From: Bombyx mori
Lineage: Eukaryota > Arthropoda > Insecta > Lepidoptera > Bombycidae
DNA length: 64,000 bases
Direction of reading: 5' to 3'
NCBI RefSeq assembly: GCF_030269925.1
Contig: NC_085128.1
Coordinates: 13,766,501 to 13,830,500 of the forward strand
The notes under the pieces were generated by a model that was not told where the DNA came from, searched no databases, and saw only the letters and a list, made by a program, of their open reading frames with translations. Positions 42,170-55,205 of the stretch are shown here, piece after piece (positions within the stretch are counted from its first letter, which is position 1; each line of letters starts with the position of its first letter). Made by a program: the position numbers and the translations under genes.

Positions 42170-43640
42170 AAAATAAAAACAAATGATGTCTCAAATCATT
42201 GATTCTAAATTTAGTAAACGTATTTATTAAATAATACCAAATACAAAATGAACACGAAGTAAAAAAAAAATGTTACCATTTAGAGGCATGATTCCGCGGA
42301 GATGCGTGTCTGATCAAATATTGATATAATTTATGGCATGTCAATAACATGAAAGGGTTGCCAATAAAAAAGCGAAATACATTGCACGCGCTATTAAACT
42401 ATTAAATAAATTAAAGCGTGTAGTATGGTAGAAGTTCAATAGTTTTTTTTACAAATCAAACGTGGCTCAATGGATTTTATTACCTTGTGCAAATATGTAT
42501 ACAGTTGTTAGGTTATTTCAAAATGTCAAATGTGTACTTATTTAATTTTAATTTTAATTTTACTAACATAGTTCTAAGTATTATTCTACTTACAACATAT
42601 GGACTTAAGAGGGTCTGAATTAAATGAATTTTATTTTATTTATTTATTTCCTAGCGATTCTAATGAGATATTTGCTCTTTTAAAACACTTTTTTTATTAA
42701 TATCCGTAATAACTAACCTAAAACTAAGTTGCTATATTCTTCTGATTATTCTTACAGTAAAAATAGAATACGGCAAATTTTTTTATCGACTTAGATACCT
42801 ACCTGTAATACTCCAAGTATTGTACTTATAGGTAGACATTCTAAGAATTCATTGATAAATACAAAAAACTTTATTTTTAAAGTTTTTATGATCTTTATAT
42901 TCTATGATTGTTTATATAATAATCATATTATAATTACAGATAATTTATATGTAATTCTTCTGTACTTTTATTTCATACTATATTTTATCTGTTAGCTAAT
43001 CCCACTCCTTCTGGCAGAGCCTTTGCTCGCCCACCTGTCCTGGTGAAACTGGAAAGACTACCGGGCCAACGGTAATCATAAAAAAAACTATATTTTATGT
43101 ACAATTTATCATCATATCATGATATCTCATGTTATATATTTTATATATTTATCTCGTATTATTAATCCAAAGCAACTCAAAAATGTTTTTTTTAATAATC
43201 AAATACTTATTCGAGTAGTAGGCGTGGCCTAGCGCCTATGATTGGGCATGGGAACATAAAATAGGGCGGCATAAGCTAACGACCCACAGTCACACTAGGT
43301 CGCCGACGCAGGCTCGTCAAATGTGCCCATACCATATAGTCATGTGAAAAGCACACATCACTAACTACCTAAATATACATATATTTTTCTAGTCATAGTT
43401 TTACAAAAATCGATTCGAATAATTTAATCCAGAATTGACTAAATCGTGTCCTGATATAAATTATACTTGTCGACTGAACTGTAATTGATTAACTTTATTT
43501 TTTTTGTGGGTTTTGACTTCGTTTTGTTTTCGTTTCGTTCGTGTCGTGATCAAAAGCATTATAAAATTCTCTTGGAGGAAACAAACGAAGAATAGTTGAA
43601 GACGAAAAAATTCTCGGATAGAACTGAAGAACTGTTTATA
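42170..43640. other. Intergenic DNA upstream of the bHLH gene
   Basis: AT-rich, with a more GC-rich stretch at 43215-43345. A possible 5' non-coding exon of the bHLH gene could end at 43641, where GTAAGA follows. This is suggestive only. Confidence 0.3.
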
Positions 43641-45756
43641 AGTAAGATTTTTTTAATTTGTTTCTTATTTTTATTATCACGAAAATTTCCTTATTTGCAT
43701 AGCTACACTGACAGGGCTGCATATGAGACTAAAACGCGTAACTGGTTCACAGCACAGAATTAAACAGTGTTGTGAAGGCTAATTATCGAATATATGAAAT
43801 TCGATAAAAACCTGAATTGCACAATGACATTTTTGAGAAATTTTGCATACATACAAGTTTCGAACGGCAAAATTCAGACCAATTTACCAAGAAAAAACCA
43901 CGAGTTCGTTGAAAAATCTAGCTTTTGTTGTTTCCTTTAAGCATGAAGATTTTTGCCCTTGCCGAATTGCAGCCCGCACTACAGCAAAAGATTATATAAG
44001 ACCTATCATTCTTCGAAACAGTCTTGTAATAGTACTTTTCTATTTAAGCAGTGATCTAGCATTGTTAATGATGACGGGTACTGAAACATTTCTTATTAAG
44101 CGCGGCGCAAATCAGATTATACCATCTATGATTGTGAAATGATGTCTCTGAAAGGAGCTTTGCTTCTTTAATAAAAAAGGCAATTATTGCGTTTCAGAAC
44201 GTTAATTATACAGAGATATTTTATATTTAAAATGTCCGTATAGACACCAAAACGATATAATATGTATATAAATATATAGTAAGTACATTACAAAAAAGAA
44301 TCAAAATGTCGAGAGATTAACATCAATTTAAAAAACCATGTAAGAACTACGACACCAATTAAAGTCTAGTACAAAATTACGTGATCATTAAGAGAATAGT
44401 AACATTCGAACAATTAACTTTACGACTCGACAATCTGGCCACGCTTCGGCGGTTACTGGAACCATATTACAAACAAATGTCGCGTGTATGACGCGTGGAC
44501 GTCGCGTGCCATAATGCAGGTGGTCGAACTCACAAGTATACCACGCACTCGTAATATTTCTAGTGCAGATATAAACACTAATAGGATATAAATTACTTTT
44601 CGTGACGAAGTTCCTTTAACGCTATTGGGACACAACAAAACAAAGACTTTCAGCTATTTATAAGGGTGCTTTTTTCTGTATATAGGTATGCGCGAGCCGT
44701 GTTGGTAGCTTCTAAGATACTATTGGCAAATCTCTGGTCTTTGCTTCGCAGAGTGCGGACCGAACCCATCACAACAGCTAGCTATCCCGACTCGCTCTAC
44801 ACGGTTCATTGTATTGGGATGGACGAGTGGGTTGAAATGTCACGTAGATGGTGGTTCTAAGATGACAGCATCATTTTATTGCTTACTGGTGGTAGGACCT
44901 CTTGTGAGCCCGCACGGTTAGGTACCACCAATATGCCTATTTCTATCGTGAAGCAATATAGGTTTCGGCTTAAACAGTAGCCGCCGGGTAGCAGCCGTTT
45001 ATCTGTTAAAACCGAGACTTAGAAGTCATGTCTCAAGGTAGCTGACGGCATTCATATTGTTGATGTCCATAAGTTCCGGTAGCCATTTAATACCAGATGG
45101 GCCATGAGCCACCTGTGTATTAGACAGGAGGCTCACGGCCAAGTATTAAAATATACATCTAAGTAATATTGTATATTTTACTTCGCTATTAGAATTAGAA
45201 TATGGTATTCAAAATATATGGGCTATATGAAAATATATATTATTATTTACGACACGTGTCCATTTTATGCAGTGCGTCTCCTTCCTCTAAAGCAATTAAA
45301 TTTTCACAAATTCCTAGTTAATAGTCCTTATTTTCTGTAGTTAATTTTTGTATTTAAAGGGAAATTAACTTAAATGATTTTATTCTTTGAAATGACAAGA
45401 TACAGATCAGGAACATTTTTGGTTATGTCTTTGAATACTAAATCAATTTAACGGTCTACAATCAAGTGGTCAATCAACACAATCGGCCACCCCTAAAAAC
45501 GGAAATCACTTGCCGGAAATCGGAAGTGATAAAGTTCAACTGACTTTCCGTAACACATTGCTCACGCGAACCGTTATGCTTAGGGTGGACTCACCTGTCC
45601 AGATTTAGACATAAAAATTGCTTTGGAAAAAAAACTATTTCGTAAATGCTCTCACTTTGTGAACTGTTTAATTATTCTTTAGGAGGAATTTTCAGTAGGT
45701 ATGAAAAAGATAAATCAATAACGACGTTTTCCTTTTTGTTACAGATCTCGAAAAAT
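43641..45756. other. Upstream region or first intron of the bHLH gene
   Basis: No coding sequence recognised; the TTG-initiated frame at 43843-44142 lacks domains. A CACCTG E-box lies at 45592-45597. A good splice acceptor (pyrimidine tract, then ACAG) ends at 45744, 12 bases before the chosen ATG, which suggests the coding exon is not the first exon. Confidence 0.4.
44881..45115 (+). repeat. Bm1 SINE, old partial copy
   Basis: GCTTACTGGTGGTAGGACCT through ATACCAGATGGGCCATGAGC, diverged and without the tRNA-like end. Confidence 0.68.
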
Positions 45757-47013
45757 ATGTTCGGTACAGAATTCGAAAACTATTGTGATTTCAACGATAG
45801 TATCTGCAGCAACGATTCCGGCTTCGATAGATCTTACAATGACTCTACAACTACTCCAGTTTCCAACAACAGTACACACACAAAACTTGACATATCCGAC
45901 TTAGGTGTTTCACTTACACCAGTCAAAGAAACAAATGTAAGACGAAAACTGTTCAATGACTTCGACTTCACGAGTCCAATCGACGACTTAGGTGCCTTTG
46001 AGGAAAACATCAAATCATCTGTAACATCCACACCAAAGAAAGAGAGAAAATTGAAAGATCCAAACAAGCCCAAAAGGAAATACGCAAACGGAAAGAACAG
46101 AGTGACAAGATGCAAGAGTCCAACACAAATTTTAAGAATAAAAAGGAATAGGCGGATGAAAGCGAACGACAGAGAAAGAAACAGAATGCACATGCTCAAT
46201 GAGGCTTTAGATAGACTGAGATGTGTGCTGCCGACATTTCCCGAGGACACGAAACTTACTAAAATAGAGACACTCAGATTTGCTCACAATTACATATTTG
46301 CTCTAAGTCAAACATTAGAATCACTGAACAATATCAACTCCGATCAAACACAAGTAGCAAATCCAGCATTGAACTGTGATAAACTACAAAGTTATCAATT
46401 TAACGGAGACAAAGTTACTAAAGATGCGTTTAGAGAAATATTTTTAGTTCCTAATAAATCGGAAGGTGTTGGTGATGGAAGCTATCGAAATTTTCAAGGA
46501 TACAGCAAACCTTTTCCAAATGGTTCTAATTTCATGCAAACTCCAGAAGGTGTTCTGATTAACGTTGGCAACGTTACGGTGTCGGTAAATAATAAGGGTG
46601 GTAATTGTATAACTTCAACAACGGGCAGTGGATTCTTCACGCACCCAGCTAGCTTCGGTGACGACCTTACCCAACAGAACTTCTACCACCAAAGAAATTA
46701 TAGCCAAAATAACGGATATAACGAACATTTTTACCATCCACCGAACAATCAAGAAGAGTACTTTAACCATAAGAATTACGAAACGTTCAAGAACGCATTT
46801 GACACTGCGAAAAACCAAAAACGAATAAAAATAGAGGATTATGGATCCAATCACGAGAAACATGCAACATCTGTCTACGGATATAACGACATTAACTGTT
46901 ATAATAGCGATAATAATGATTATTTACAAAACACATATTATTATAACGATCAGAGATGTTATAGAAATTTTTATAATCGAACTAACATGCCTGTTGTTAA
47001 TGCTCAAATATAA
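45757..47013 (+). CDS. tap: Neurogenin-family bHLH transcription factor (tap-like)
   Basis: Nuclear proneural bHLH activator expected to bind E-boxes as a heterodimer with a Daughterless/E-protein. Predicted 418 aa. A basic region ([17 protein letters not shown]) and helix-loop-helix ([16 protein letters not shown], then [16 protein letters not shown]) span about residues 131-186. The [13 protein letters not shown] and [19 protein letters not shown] signature is that of neurogenin/Tap rather than NeuroD or Atonal. The N-terminus is acidic and Ser/Thr-rich, followed by a Lys-rich stretch (94-130). The C-terminus is rich in Asn, Tyr and His, as in many insect regulators. I start at Met 45757 because a splice acceptor ends at 45744; the frame is open back to an ATG at 45646, which would add 37 residues. 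AATAAA occurs at 47122 and 47179. Single coding exon, as usual for the family. Confidence 0.93.
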   Translation: MFGTEFENYCDFNDSICSNDSGFDRSYNDSTTTPVSNNSTHTKLDISDLGVSLTPVKETNVRRKLFNDFDFTSPIDDLGAFEENIKSSVTSTPKKERKLKDPNKPKRKYANGKNRVTRCKSPTQILRIKRNRRMKANDRERNRMHMLNEALDRLRCVLPTFPEDTKLTKIETLRFAHNYIFALSQTLESLNNINSDQTQVANPALNCDKLQSYQFNGDKVTKDAFREIFLVPNKSEGVGDGSYRNFQGYSKPFPNGSNFMQTPEGVLINVGNVTVSVNNKGGNCITSTTGSGFFTHPASFGDDLTQQNFYHQRNYSQNNGYNEHFYHPPNNQEEYFNHKNYETFKNAFDTAKNQKRIKIEDYGSNHEKHATSVYGYNDINCYNSDNNDYLQNTYYYNDQRCYRNFYNRTNMPVVNAQI

Positions 47014-47184
47014 AAATTATTCTAGTCATTTTATAACAACAGCGCTTTAAGCAAATACTGAATAAGAGGTTGTAACTTAAACGGACCAAAGAGACAATAA
47101 GATTTTATTTTTTATATACGTAATAAAGTAATTTAAGTTGAATTGTAAACAGTCTAAATCTAGTCATTGTATTTGTAAAATAAA

Positions 47185-48280
47185 TATATTTTTACATTTT
47201 GAATATAATTATTTACTTCTACTTCGCAACCGCCTTAGTTAACTTCCATTGCTATCCTAGACATAAACGGGTCATTATGGTCTACCCAATTGACTAACGG
47301 TGACCACTGTCTCAGTAATTCCACCAACACAATTAAGTCTGGCGTAGTTAGCTACTATACACTCCTTAATGTGTTTTATTTCAACATATATTTTATTGTA
47401 ACGTATTCTGTGTAATTATAATATTTCTTTGAGCTATTTCCTATCGTCCATTTCCCTTAAATGCCCGGTCTTTCCGATTAAAAAAGGCACATCGTCCTCT
47501 TTAATCCTACTGCATAATAGCTTTTTCTTTAATCTCTTGTTCATCATATTTGAAGTCTTCATTGAAATTCCTAAGCCACTAAAAAATATAGTGAGCATTA
47601 GTTGGACTAAAATACTCTTTGTGTATTATTTTCTGTGATAACTAGATATTTCGGATAATTTTATATTAGATATTAAGAAAAAACAATAGTTGATCTTTAA
47701 CACCAATTAAATTGAATAAGAGAAATTCACGTATGATTTACCGTGTAATAATACAAGCACGCATGAATATAAATCAAATTGGAACAATGGCCACTAAAGA
47801 GCGAAAAGTTGTAAATGCTTTTACGCACCCCTGAGCCAAAGCATTGTTCAGGTTCCTTTGAAAACTCACCAACTGCTGTGTGACTGCTTTTGGGATAATA
47901 GTCCTTATTGCAATTGCATAATGTTTGTTTTTATGTTCTTGTCATTGTTGGTGTTGTTATATGGGGGCACCCGTTTGGGATCCAGTTACGAAAACGTTAT
48001 GTTTACTTTGGAAATTCGTTACGAGTCGTATTGTTATGGACGTCTGTATTTGCTCCAATTATTATGAATTTTACGCGACATGACACGATGCACTTGTGAT
48101 AAAGAACTTTCATAAAATGAAATTACGAATATTTGTCTTGTTTTTTCTTTTAGACTTTAGTTTTAATTAGATTACAGGGTCAACCCTGTTTGATATTTAA
48201 TTCATAGCAACTTGCCGTTTAAGCAAGGCTGCCAATAACAGATACGAACTCTATAACAAACAACACAACACACAAACTCC
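47185..48280. other. Intergenic DNA 3' of the bHLH gene
   Basis: No gene recognised. Short overlapping frames at 47858-48099 have hydrophobic stretches but no domain or start support. Confidence 0.35.
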
Positions 48281-48470
48281 TTTTTTTTCTGGCCGGGGGC
48301 CGAACGTCTTCCGCCGAGGTCTCCGCGCATTGGGGGCGCGCGGGGTTTTGTGGAACTTGACCATCTGCAGAGCAGACCGCGGGCGCAAGGAGTTTTAGGA
48401 CCCTACAGCACTAAACGACTCCCCTGGACTCTTACACCCGACGCTCACGTTACCATTACAGAGGATTGGA
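48281..48470 (-). repeat. GC-rich retroposed tail of unknown family
   Basis: A poly-T tract is followed by a very GC-rich block (GGCCGGGGGCCGAACGTCTT, then GCGCATTGGGGGCGCGCG) in AT-rich DNA. On - it would be a transcript 3' end with an A tail. I see no matching target duplication and no family. Confidence 0.4.
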
Positions 48471-48856
48471 AAGCAATAACAGTATTAGACAGATGGTTTC
48501 AGGATTCTATGCTCTTATTTTTACCGTTACAGAAATATAGGTACTCTGGTTTTATATATAATTATAGTAACTAGTTCAACAGCAACGTGTCTAGTTACCC
48601 AGACTTGACAGCTTTCTCTCCTCCCCATATACGATTTAAATTAATTCTAAGATAAAGTGTGTTCTGTAAAATTACATATTTGTTTAAATAAATACAAAAG
48701 TCATATACCCACATACGTTGCGTTCGAGGCCGAGTGGCTAAGAAGCTTTTTTTATTATATTTCCATCTTGGAGGCACCGTTCTGGCTGGCCGACCCGGCT
48801 AGTGGATGGGTATTAGTTGACGGAGCCATCTCGTCGGATTTCGAATAGCCCACCGA

Positions 48857-49131
48857 CCCAGAGCCCTGTTGGTACCGATGACGACAACAAGATCGGATCG
48901 GAGAAACACGGACATTACTCGAAAAGAGTCACCTTACCGGAGCTTATCTCGGTCGACTTCTATTTTGTCAGAGGACGAGCGACAGGGAGTTCTAGTAGGT
49001 TCAACTACGACTTGCCCCGCCTACCGACTTGAACGCTCAGCTGAAGACCGGCAATTTTTTTCTGACACAACAAAAGCCTTAGTCTATCATGACCAATTGC
49101 TTAGGAAAAGCCATTCCTACGCATCGAATTA
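48857..49131 (+). CDS. Orphan coding-like exon, function unknown
   Basis: A GC-rich stretch after a possible acceptor (ACCCAG at 48851-48856) is open to a TAA at 49130. The favoured frame reads a polar, Ser/Arg/Thr-rich tail: TTTRSDRRNTDITRKESPYR, then SLSRSTSILSEDERQG, and ends LLRKSHSYASN. It looks like the last exon of a larger protein with phosphorylation-type motifs. A second frame (48817-49032) is also open, so base composition alone may explain this. No upstream exon, ATG or poly-A signal was tied to it. It could belong to a gene whose other exons are outside my recognition, or to a retroelement. Confidence 0.3.
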
Positions 49132-52100
49132 AGAAGATTTTTCTTATTTTTGTAAAGTCAAATACAATATGATTTATAATCTGAACTTAAAAAAAATTGA
49201 CTTTAAAAAAGTCACAAATCCACAAAACCGTTTATAATAATGGAACGAACGGAATTCGTCACGCACTATTGATTGGACGGGCACTGATTTGTACCACTGC
49301 GTATACAGGAAATGAACATAGTAAATTACAATTAATGAAAAATCACTCATAATTACATTTTTGACAGTTTATTTTGTTGCTTAGATTGGTCAATTTTTCT
49401 CTCAACCCAACTTTCAGTATTATTAGTAAACGAACGAACAGGAAAAAAAAACACAATTTTATGTTCTAGTACACTTCTTTAATTACGGCCGTTTTATTTA
49501 AATTACTTTTCTTGAATACACCAGATTTCACTGTTTTATTATATATATTGATATCTTAATGTGTTTCTCTATTGTTGAACACACACGCACACGGAATATG
49601 TATTGAAATTAAACAATACATGCTATTTTTCAATGGAAAAACACATTAAGATATACACGTGGATAAAAAGCATTAAGAATATTTTATCACCAATAAAATC
49701 AAGTAAATTAATAGTTGAATACTTAAAAGCTATAGTTAGTAGTTATCTCCCAACAAATCTGCAGTCTCCCTTTTATCGCGGACCAGTCGGGGCGCTAATC
49801 CCACACATTTCGGTGAATTTCGCACCCTACGATATATTTAGATTACTCTATGGTTAATAATAATAAATGCTATATATTTTTGGTTTTCTTTTTAAACGAG
49901 TTTACCATGCATATTGGATGTTAGGCACCGTTTCCACAACGATATTATACTAACTATATATAAGGTATATCCAAAATAGTAAATTGTATTGAAGGGGTTA
50001 TGTACCTAATTTCAATGTAATAGTATGTCATCATGAATTTTATTAAATTACCACATTAAATATAGTGGGTTTTTTTACCAGTGTGGGGTAGGTAGTGAGA
50101 ATCCTAGTAAAATAGGTGGTTTTTAATTTCAGAGCTACCTAAGCACCGTATAGACACATGATGATATGGGATAGGAAAATTCCATATTTTATCAAACAAA
50201 GTACAATGCACTAGCTCAATATTATATAATTAGCACTGTTGTCTTTTACGTATGTATTTGATGTTTAACTGGTAGGCTATTTAGCCTCGAAAAGACTAAA
50301 TACAAAGGATACTGACTCGTTCACGAAGCCAGCTTACAATGCTTGTGATTCCTGACAAGTTAAATAATTATAATTAGAGTGTGGTATTTAGGAAGTACTA
50401 CGTATTTTTATTACGATAAATTCAATTTTATAAAAAAAAATACATATTCCAAACAAGACTGCGATTGTTTTCAAAAGCGGTTTAAGTCGTTTAAAATCAA
50501 CAATAATAGAGTAGGTACCACATGTATTCGAATATTTACTTGAAAACAGTAAAAATATTCCACCTAATCAAATAAAAGCCACATGTGCAACACATCCTCG
50601 GGCTAATTGGTACGTTGTCTTTATGTTTGTTTAATTCTGTTTAATATTCATCAACGGGCAAGCCGACCCGGGGGCAGTGGCTATATTTGAACAATCCTCT
50701 AAGTTAATATTGAATTTCTATCCACTTTTTAAGTATTGGGGGTCTTTTTATTTTATACGGCTCATATTTTTATTTGATTAAGTGCGGCAGAGTAGTAAAT
50801 TGAATTTGTTCCTGTATTATTCGCTAAATAAAGGTGATTTGAATGGATGCGGGCTACGCAGGACCAGTCATCGTGACGAGCCTTGGCCTATGTACAACAG
50901 TGGTCATCTGTGGGCTGATGATAATTGATGATGGTTCACATTAAGTTTAACATGGTTGGCCGTGCTAAGCCATCAATCTGATAGTAATGAAACTTGGTCA
51001 GTGGTTGTTGGCGCTCCAGCAAAGGTTTTCGTTATAATACAATCAAAGTACAACGGATAGTACTTGCATATTATATATTATTCATACTGTTAGCGATAGT
51101 CACAGTGAAACATCGGGCTTCGTAAGTTTAGAAATAATACGTATTTTTACAACGGTAATTGCTTCTAATTAAAGACGTAAATACATTAACTTTAACTAAT
51201 TCTTCCAAACATACTTTACGTTACTTACATCTAGCATCCAAAATAACTAAATCTGAAAACTTTTATAAAGGTGAGTGTGAAAGTTGGCAATGCATACCTA
51301 GATATTAGGTACTGTTAGTGCTTTGGCCTAAAGGCCAGATAAACTCCAAAGAGATAGGTACCAGGCCATAAACTCCAAAAAAAAAATAGGTACCGTTATT
51401 TAAAGCATCCAGTAGCTCTAACAGAATCACACTAAAATCAATACGCACAGGAATCGATTCTGTCACTATCCACATTTAATGCCGAGAGATGAATTGGTAT
51501 CCACCACAAATTGCCTTCACCGAATGACATTATATTTACTTGTCCAACTAAAAATCAAAATATCACTCTAATGCACCGGCCTTAAATACCATTTTACAAT
51601 GATAATAAGAAAGAAAAACGGCAATTTATAACAGAGCTCTAACATCCCTTTTAAGTTCCACGAGACGTACGTGCTAGGGATGTGTTATTTGATTAGGCCG
51701 GGTCGTCATTAAGTGGTCAACAGCATGCAGGGAGCCTCGGATTAGTGGTGTGTCACGAAGCATTTGACGTCTAGCAAACATTATAAATTATTTATTATTT
51801 ATAATAAATATATCTATTCTACAGTGTTTTCTTAAAATGTACCCCGAAAAGATAAATAAATAAATTTGGTTTTTAATTTAAATTATTTCATTGTTTCAAT
51901 ATTATGTTTGACGTAGTTTTTTTCTGATTGTCTTTAAATTTATTTTTTAATCTGTATTCTATAATATTTTATAGATTATATTACAAATTATTATTCACAT
52001 AAATCAATACACAAATTAATTGATGTGATAAGTATTGGAAATATAATTCTTTATTAGCCAGATTTTTATAATAATATATTTAATACTGTTGATGTTCTTT

Positions 52101-53279
52101 ATTTGGCAACAAATATAATACAAAGCAAAAACTAATTAAGATTTTATATCGACAGTGTTCAAATGGGAGAGAGCTATCTCTAGCTAGCTATCTCGTGTTA
52201 TAATTCTTCGTACTTATTATTACCAAGGATATTATTGATTTTTATATTACTACCCATCGATATATTACCATATCGATGTTACTACCGTAGATTTGTTGTG
52301 AAGCTTGGTGGGAATGTGATGAGAATTTATATTATATGCGATTCTATTTTAATCATTAAAAACAATTCAACAACAAATTAAATTTACCCTCAAGAAGCTT
52401 AATCTGCATTCATTGACAAAATCGACCGCTGCGAAGCCTCAATTTCATAATTTCTAATAAACCGTGTTTTTTATTTTTCCTTTATACTCTCAATTTCCGG
52501 TTCGTATTATTATTAGTCTAACTATATTTGAATTAATTAATATGTAATATAAATCTGAGTTCTTTAACGAAAGTGTTAAATGAAATTCGGTTCTACTGCT
52601 ATTGTAAAGAATTTTTTTATAAGTTTTGACTGATTTTTTTTTATTTTTTATAAAAGCAACTCAAATTGCGTCCCAAATTTATTTTGAATTATTGTTTGTT
52701 GTAATCACACGTGGGTCATATTACTAAAACTGACGCGTAATCCAAATTCAGCCTTATCTCGTTAACGACAGGAGTCAAAACTAATCACGAACTGAGAAAT
52801 TCTTTATGATCACGATAATGGACTTTATTGGCTTGAAATAAAGTTGTTTCGAATGAGTACTTTTGATTTTTCAAACATTTGTTGTACTCAAGCCGATGGT
52901 GCCACTTGAGGTTGATTGAAAACTAACTGTATCTTTGTGTGTTTGTTTGTAATGATAATAAGCATAACGCTTATGTACTCAAGTGTACATCTGTAGGCTT
53001 AATGCCATGTGACCTGTTGCCTACAAGTCCTTCGCTTGTCCTTATTCCGACAAGTGTAATCAGCATAGACAGGTAACACATATATTTCTGTGTGATACGA
53101 TGTATGATGCACTTAACACGTACCCCCGCCAAGATATTTGAATTTTGGAACTTAAAACAAATTTATTATTGTCTGTCCCTTTACAGCTCTCGGAAAAGCT
53201 TACGAAGGTTAATAATATCAAGAACAGATTGTTTGCAAAATTAGCTTTTTGTTTTCTGTTGGTAATAGTGTAAAATTTT
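49132..53279. other. Long AT-rich intergenic stretch
   Basis: About 4 kb with no recognised gene or repeat. The TTG-initiated frame at 49603-49857 has no domain. A duplicated phrase around AAACTCCAAA and ATAGGTACC occurs at 51335-51395. Confidence 0.35.
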
Positions 53280-53516
53280 ACTAGTGGTAGGACCTCTTGT
53301 GAATCCGCACGGCTAGGTACCACCACCCTGCCTATTTCTGCGGTGAAGCAGTAATGCGTTTCGGCTTGAAGGGTAGGGCAGCTGCTGTAACTCTACTGAG
53401 ACCTTAGAACTTATATCTCAAGGTGGGTGGCGCATTTACGTTGTAGATGTCTATGAGCTTCGGTAACCACTTAACACCAGGTGGGCTGTGAGCTTGTCCA
53501 CCCATCTAAGTAATAA
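53280..53516 (+). repeat. Bm1 SINE, 5'-truncated
   Basis: AGTGGTAGGACCTCTTGTGA through CACCCATCTAAGTAATAAAC. The tRNA-like half is missing. Confidence 0.88.
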
Positions 53517-54865
53517 ACAAAAAGAAGCAAGATATATACAGCTTCTAGTGTATTTTCTGAAACACAGCCGCTTCTTTTACAATAGTTTCCCATAATGACT
53601 TTACTTGGAAATGATAAGCGTGCTTCATTGGAACAGATATTAGTGGAGAGTAATTTCTGGTCAATGAGAATTATAGAAATGGGAAACAAGATAAGGGTGT
53701 CGCTGGGAAAGCAATTAAGGCTATCAGCGCCTAAAATGTCATACATTCTTCCCACAAAAGAATTCTGATAAAACAACATTCACACGGTACCAGCAAAAAT
53801 TAACCCTTGTCATATTTTTAATAGCTTTTTAAGCGTTGTATTATAATATAATAATATGTTTAAGTAGCTCGTATTATCCCACTTGAGTTCGTGCGTGTCA
53901 TTTGAGTGGCATAAAATACAGTGCTTTGGGAAAAAAATCGTGGAGTGTGGATTTAGGCCGAAGGTACACACAGCTAGGTTAGCTTTGATGGGTCACGACG
54001 AAATTTTCTCATGACTATTTTTATCAACACACGTGAGTGTAATCGATATGTTAAATCTGAACTAGAGGTCCCGCAGTAGTCGAAATTCGACTATAATTAA
54101 TTGGAATTGTAAGTTTGTACACTATTATGATTGTATTTTATACTTCTATAATCACAAATTTCGCCAAGACTACACTATAAAAAAAATATTAATAAAGACA
54201 AACAATATTTAATCTATTCTCAATTTGACCACAGACGTCAAGAACAAAAGTTTGACAATAAATAGTATGCATGCGTGTGTGCGTCAAATACATGGTATGT
54301 AGCGTGTAGTGTGTGTAATATTTTCTTTATTGATTTAATGTATCTTTTATGCATTCTTTTAAAAAAATATTAGCATTGTGCACTTCTTCTCTATATTCTG
54401 TATAAGTGTGGAAAATTTCATACTCCTCTGTCCACGCAATTTTCGTAAAAAGGGATAAAAAGTTTTTGCTTCACGTATTAATATATAGATATCTGGTAAA
54501 TATATCGAATTTGGAAAAAGGAAAAAATAATAATATATTATTAAATTTTATGTTTGCATTAGCTGAATTATACGAAGTCACGGCTTGTCTGCCGTTTCAC
54601 AATATGGAGTTTGCCATTGAATTCTCGATTTATTCGAAATAAATTAATAAGCAAAAAGCGGTCATGGAAAACTGAAATTTCAAAAATCGGCAATAATTCA
54701 TCTAGAAGTATATTTGCTTCGATTTGAATAAAACTTATTCATTTGTGCTGGTGGTTGTATATTTGCTTTTGGCATTTTATAAAAAGTTTTTGTCATAGTT
54801 CCATCCACCCGAAATATGTGACACCCGAGAAGTTTCTACAACTATTCGTTTTTCATCAACGAATT
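53517..54865. other. Intergenic DNA
   Basis: No gene recognised; frames at 53471-53779 and 54406-54642 lack supporting features. Confidence 0.35.
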
Positions 54866-54866
54866 C

Positions 54867-55205
54867 AAGTCGCTGTGGCTTAAAGGACGTCCGGTGCATT
54901 GGTGTTCGAATCCCGCAGGTAAATACCGATTTTTCTATTGAAATACGTACTTAACAAATGTTCACGATTGACGGTGAAGCAATAACATCGTGAAATAAAA
55001 ATCAAAGTAGAACGTCTTGTCAGTCCGCAGTCCGCACCACCACCATGCCTATTTCTGCCGTGAAGCAGTAATGCGTTTCGCTTTGAAGGGTGAGGCAGCC
55101 ATTGTACTGTAAAATTTGAGACTTTAAAACTCATACCTCAAGGCAAGTGGTGGCATTTACGTTGTATTTACGAGCTCTTCCACCCATCTAAGCAATTAAA
55201 AATAA
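54867..55205 (+). repeat. Bm1 SINE with internal deletions
   Basis: Retains the 5' tRNA-like part (GGACGTCCGGTGCATTGGTG, GTTCGAATCCCGC) and the 3' end (CACCCATCTAAGCAATTAA), but has lost several blocks in between. Confidence 0.82.

Noticed and set aside
45834..46250. Antisense 138-codon frame in the bHLH gene
   Set aside because: Shadow of a strong coding region with a clear domain on the other strand.
48715..48745. tRNA-like GCCGAGTGGCTAAG as a tRNA gene
   Set aside because: Only an A-box-like stretch is present; no matching T-arm or acceptor stem follows at tRNA distance.
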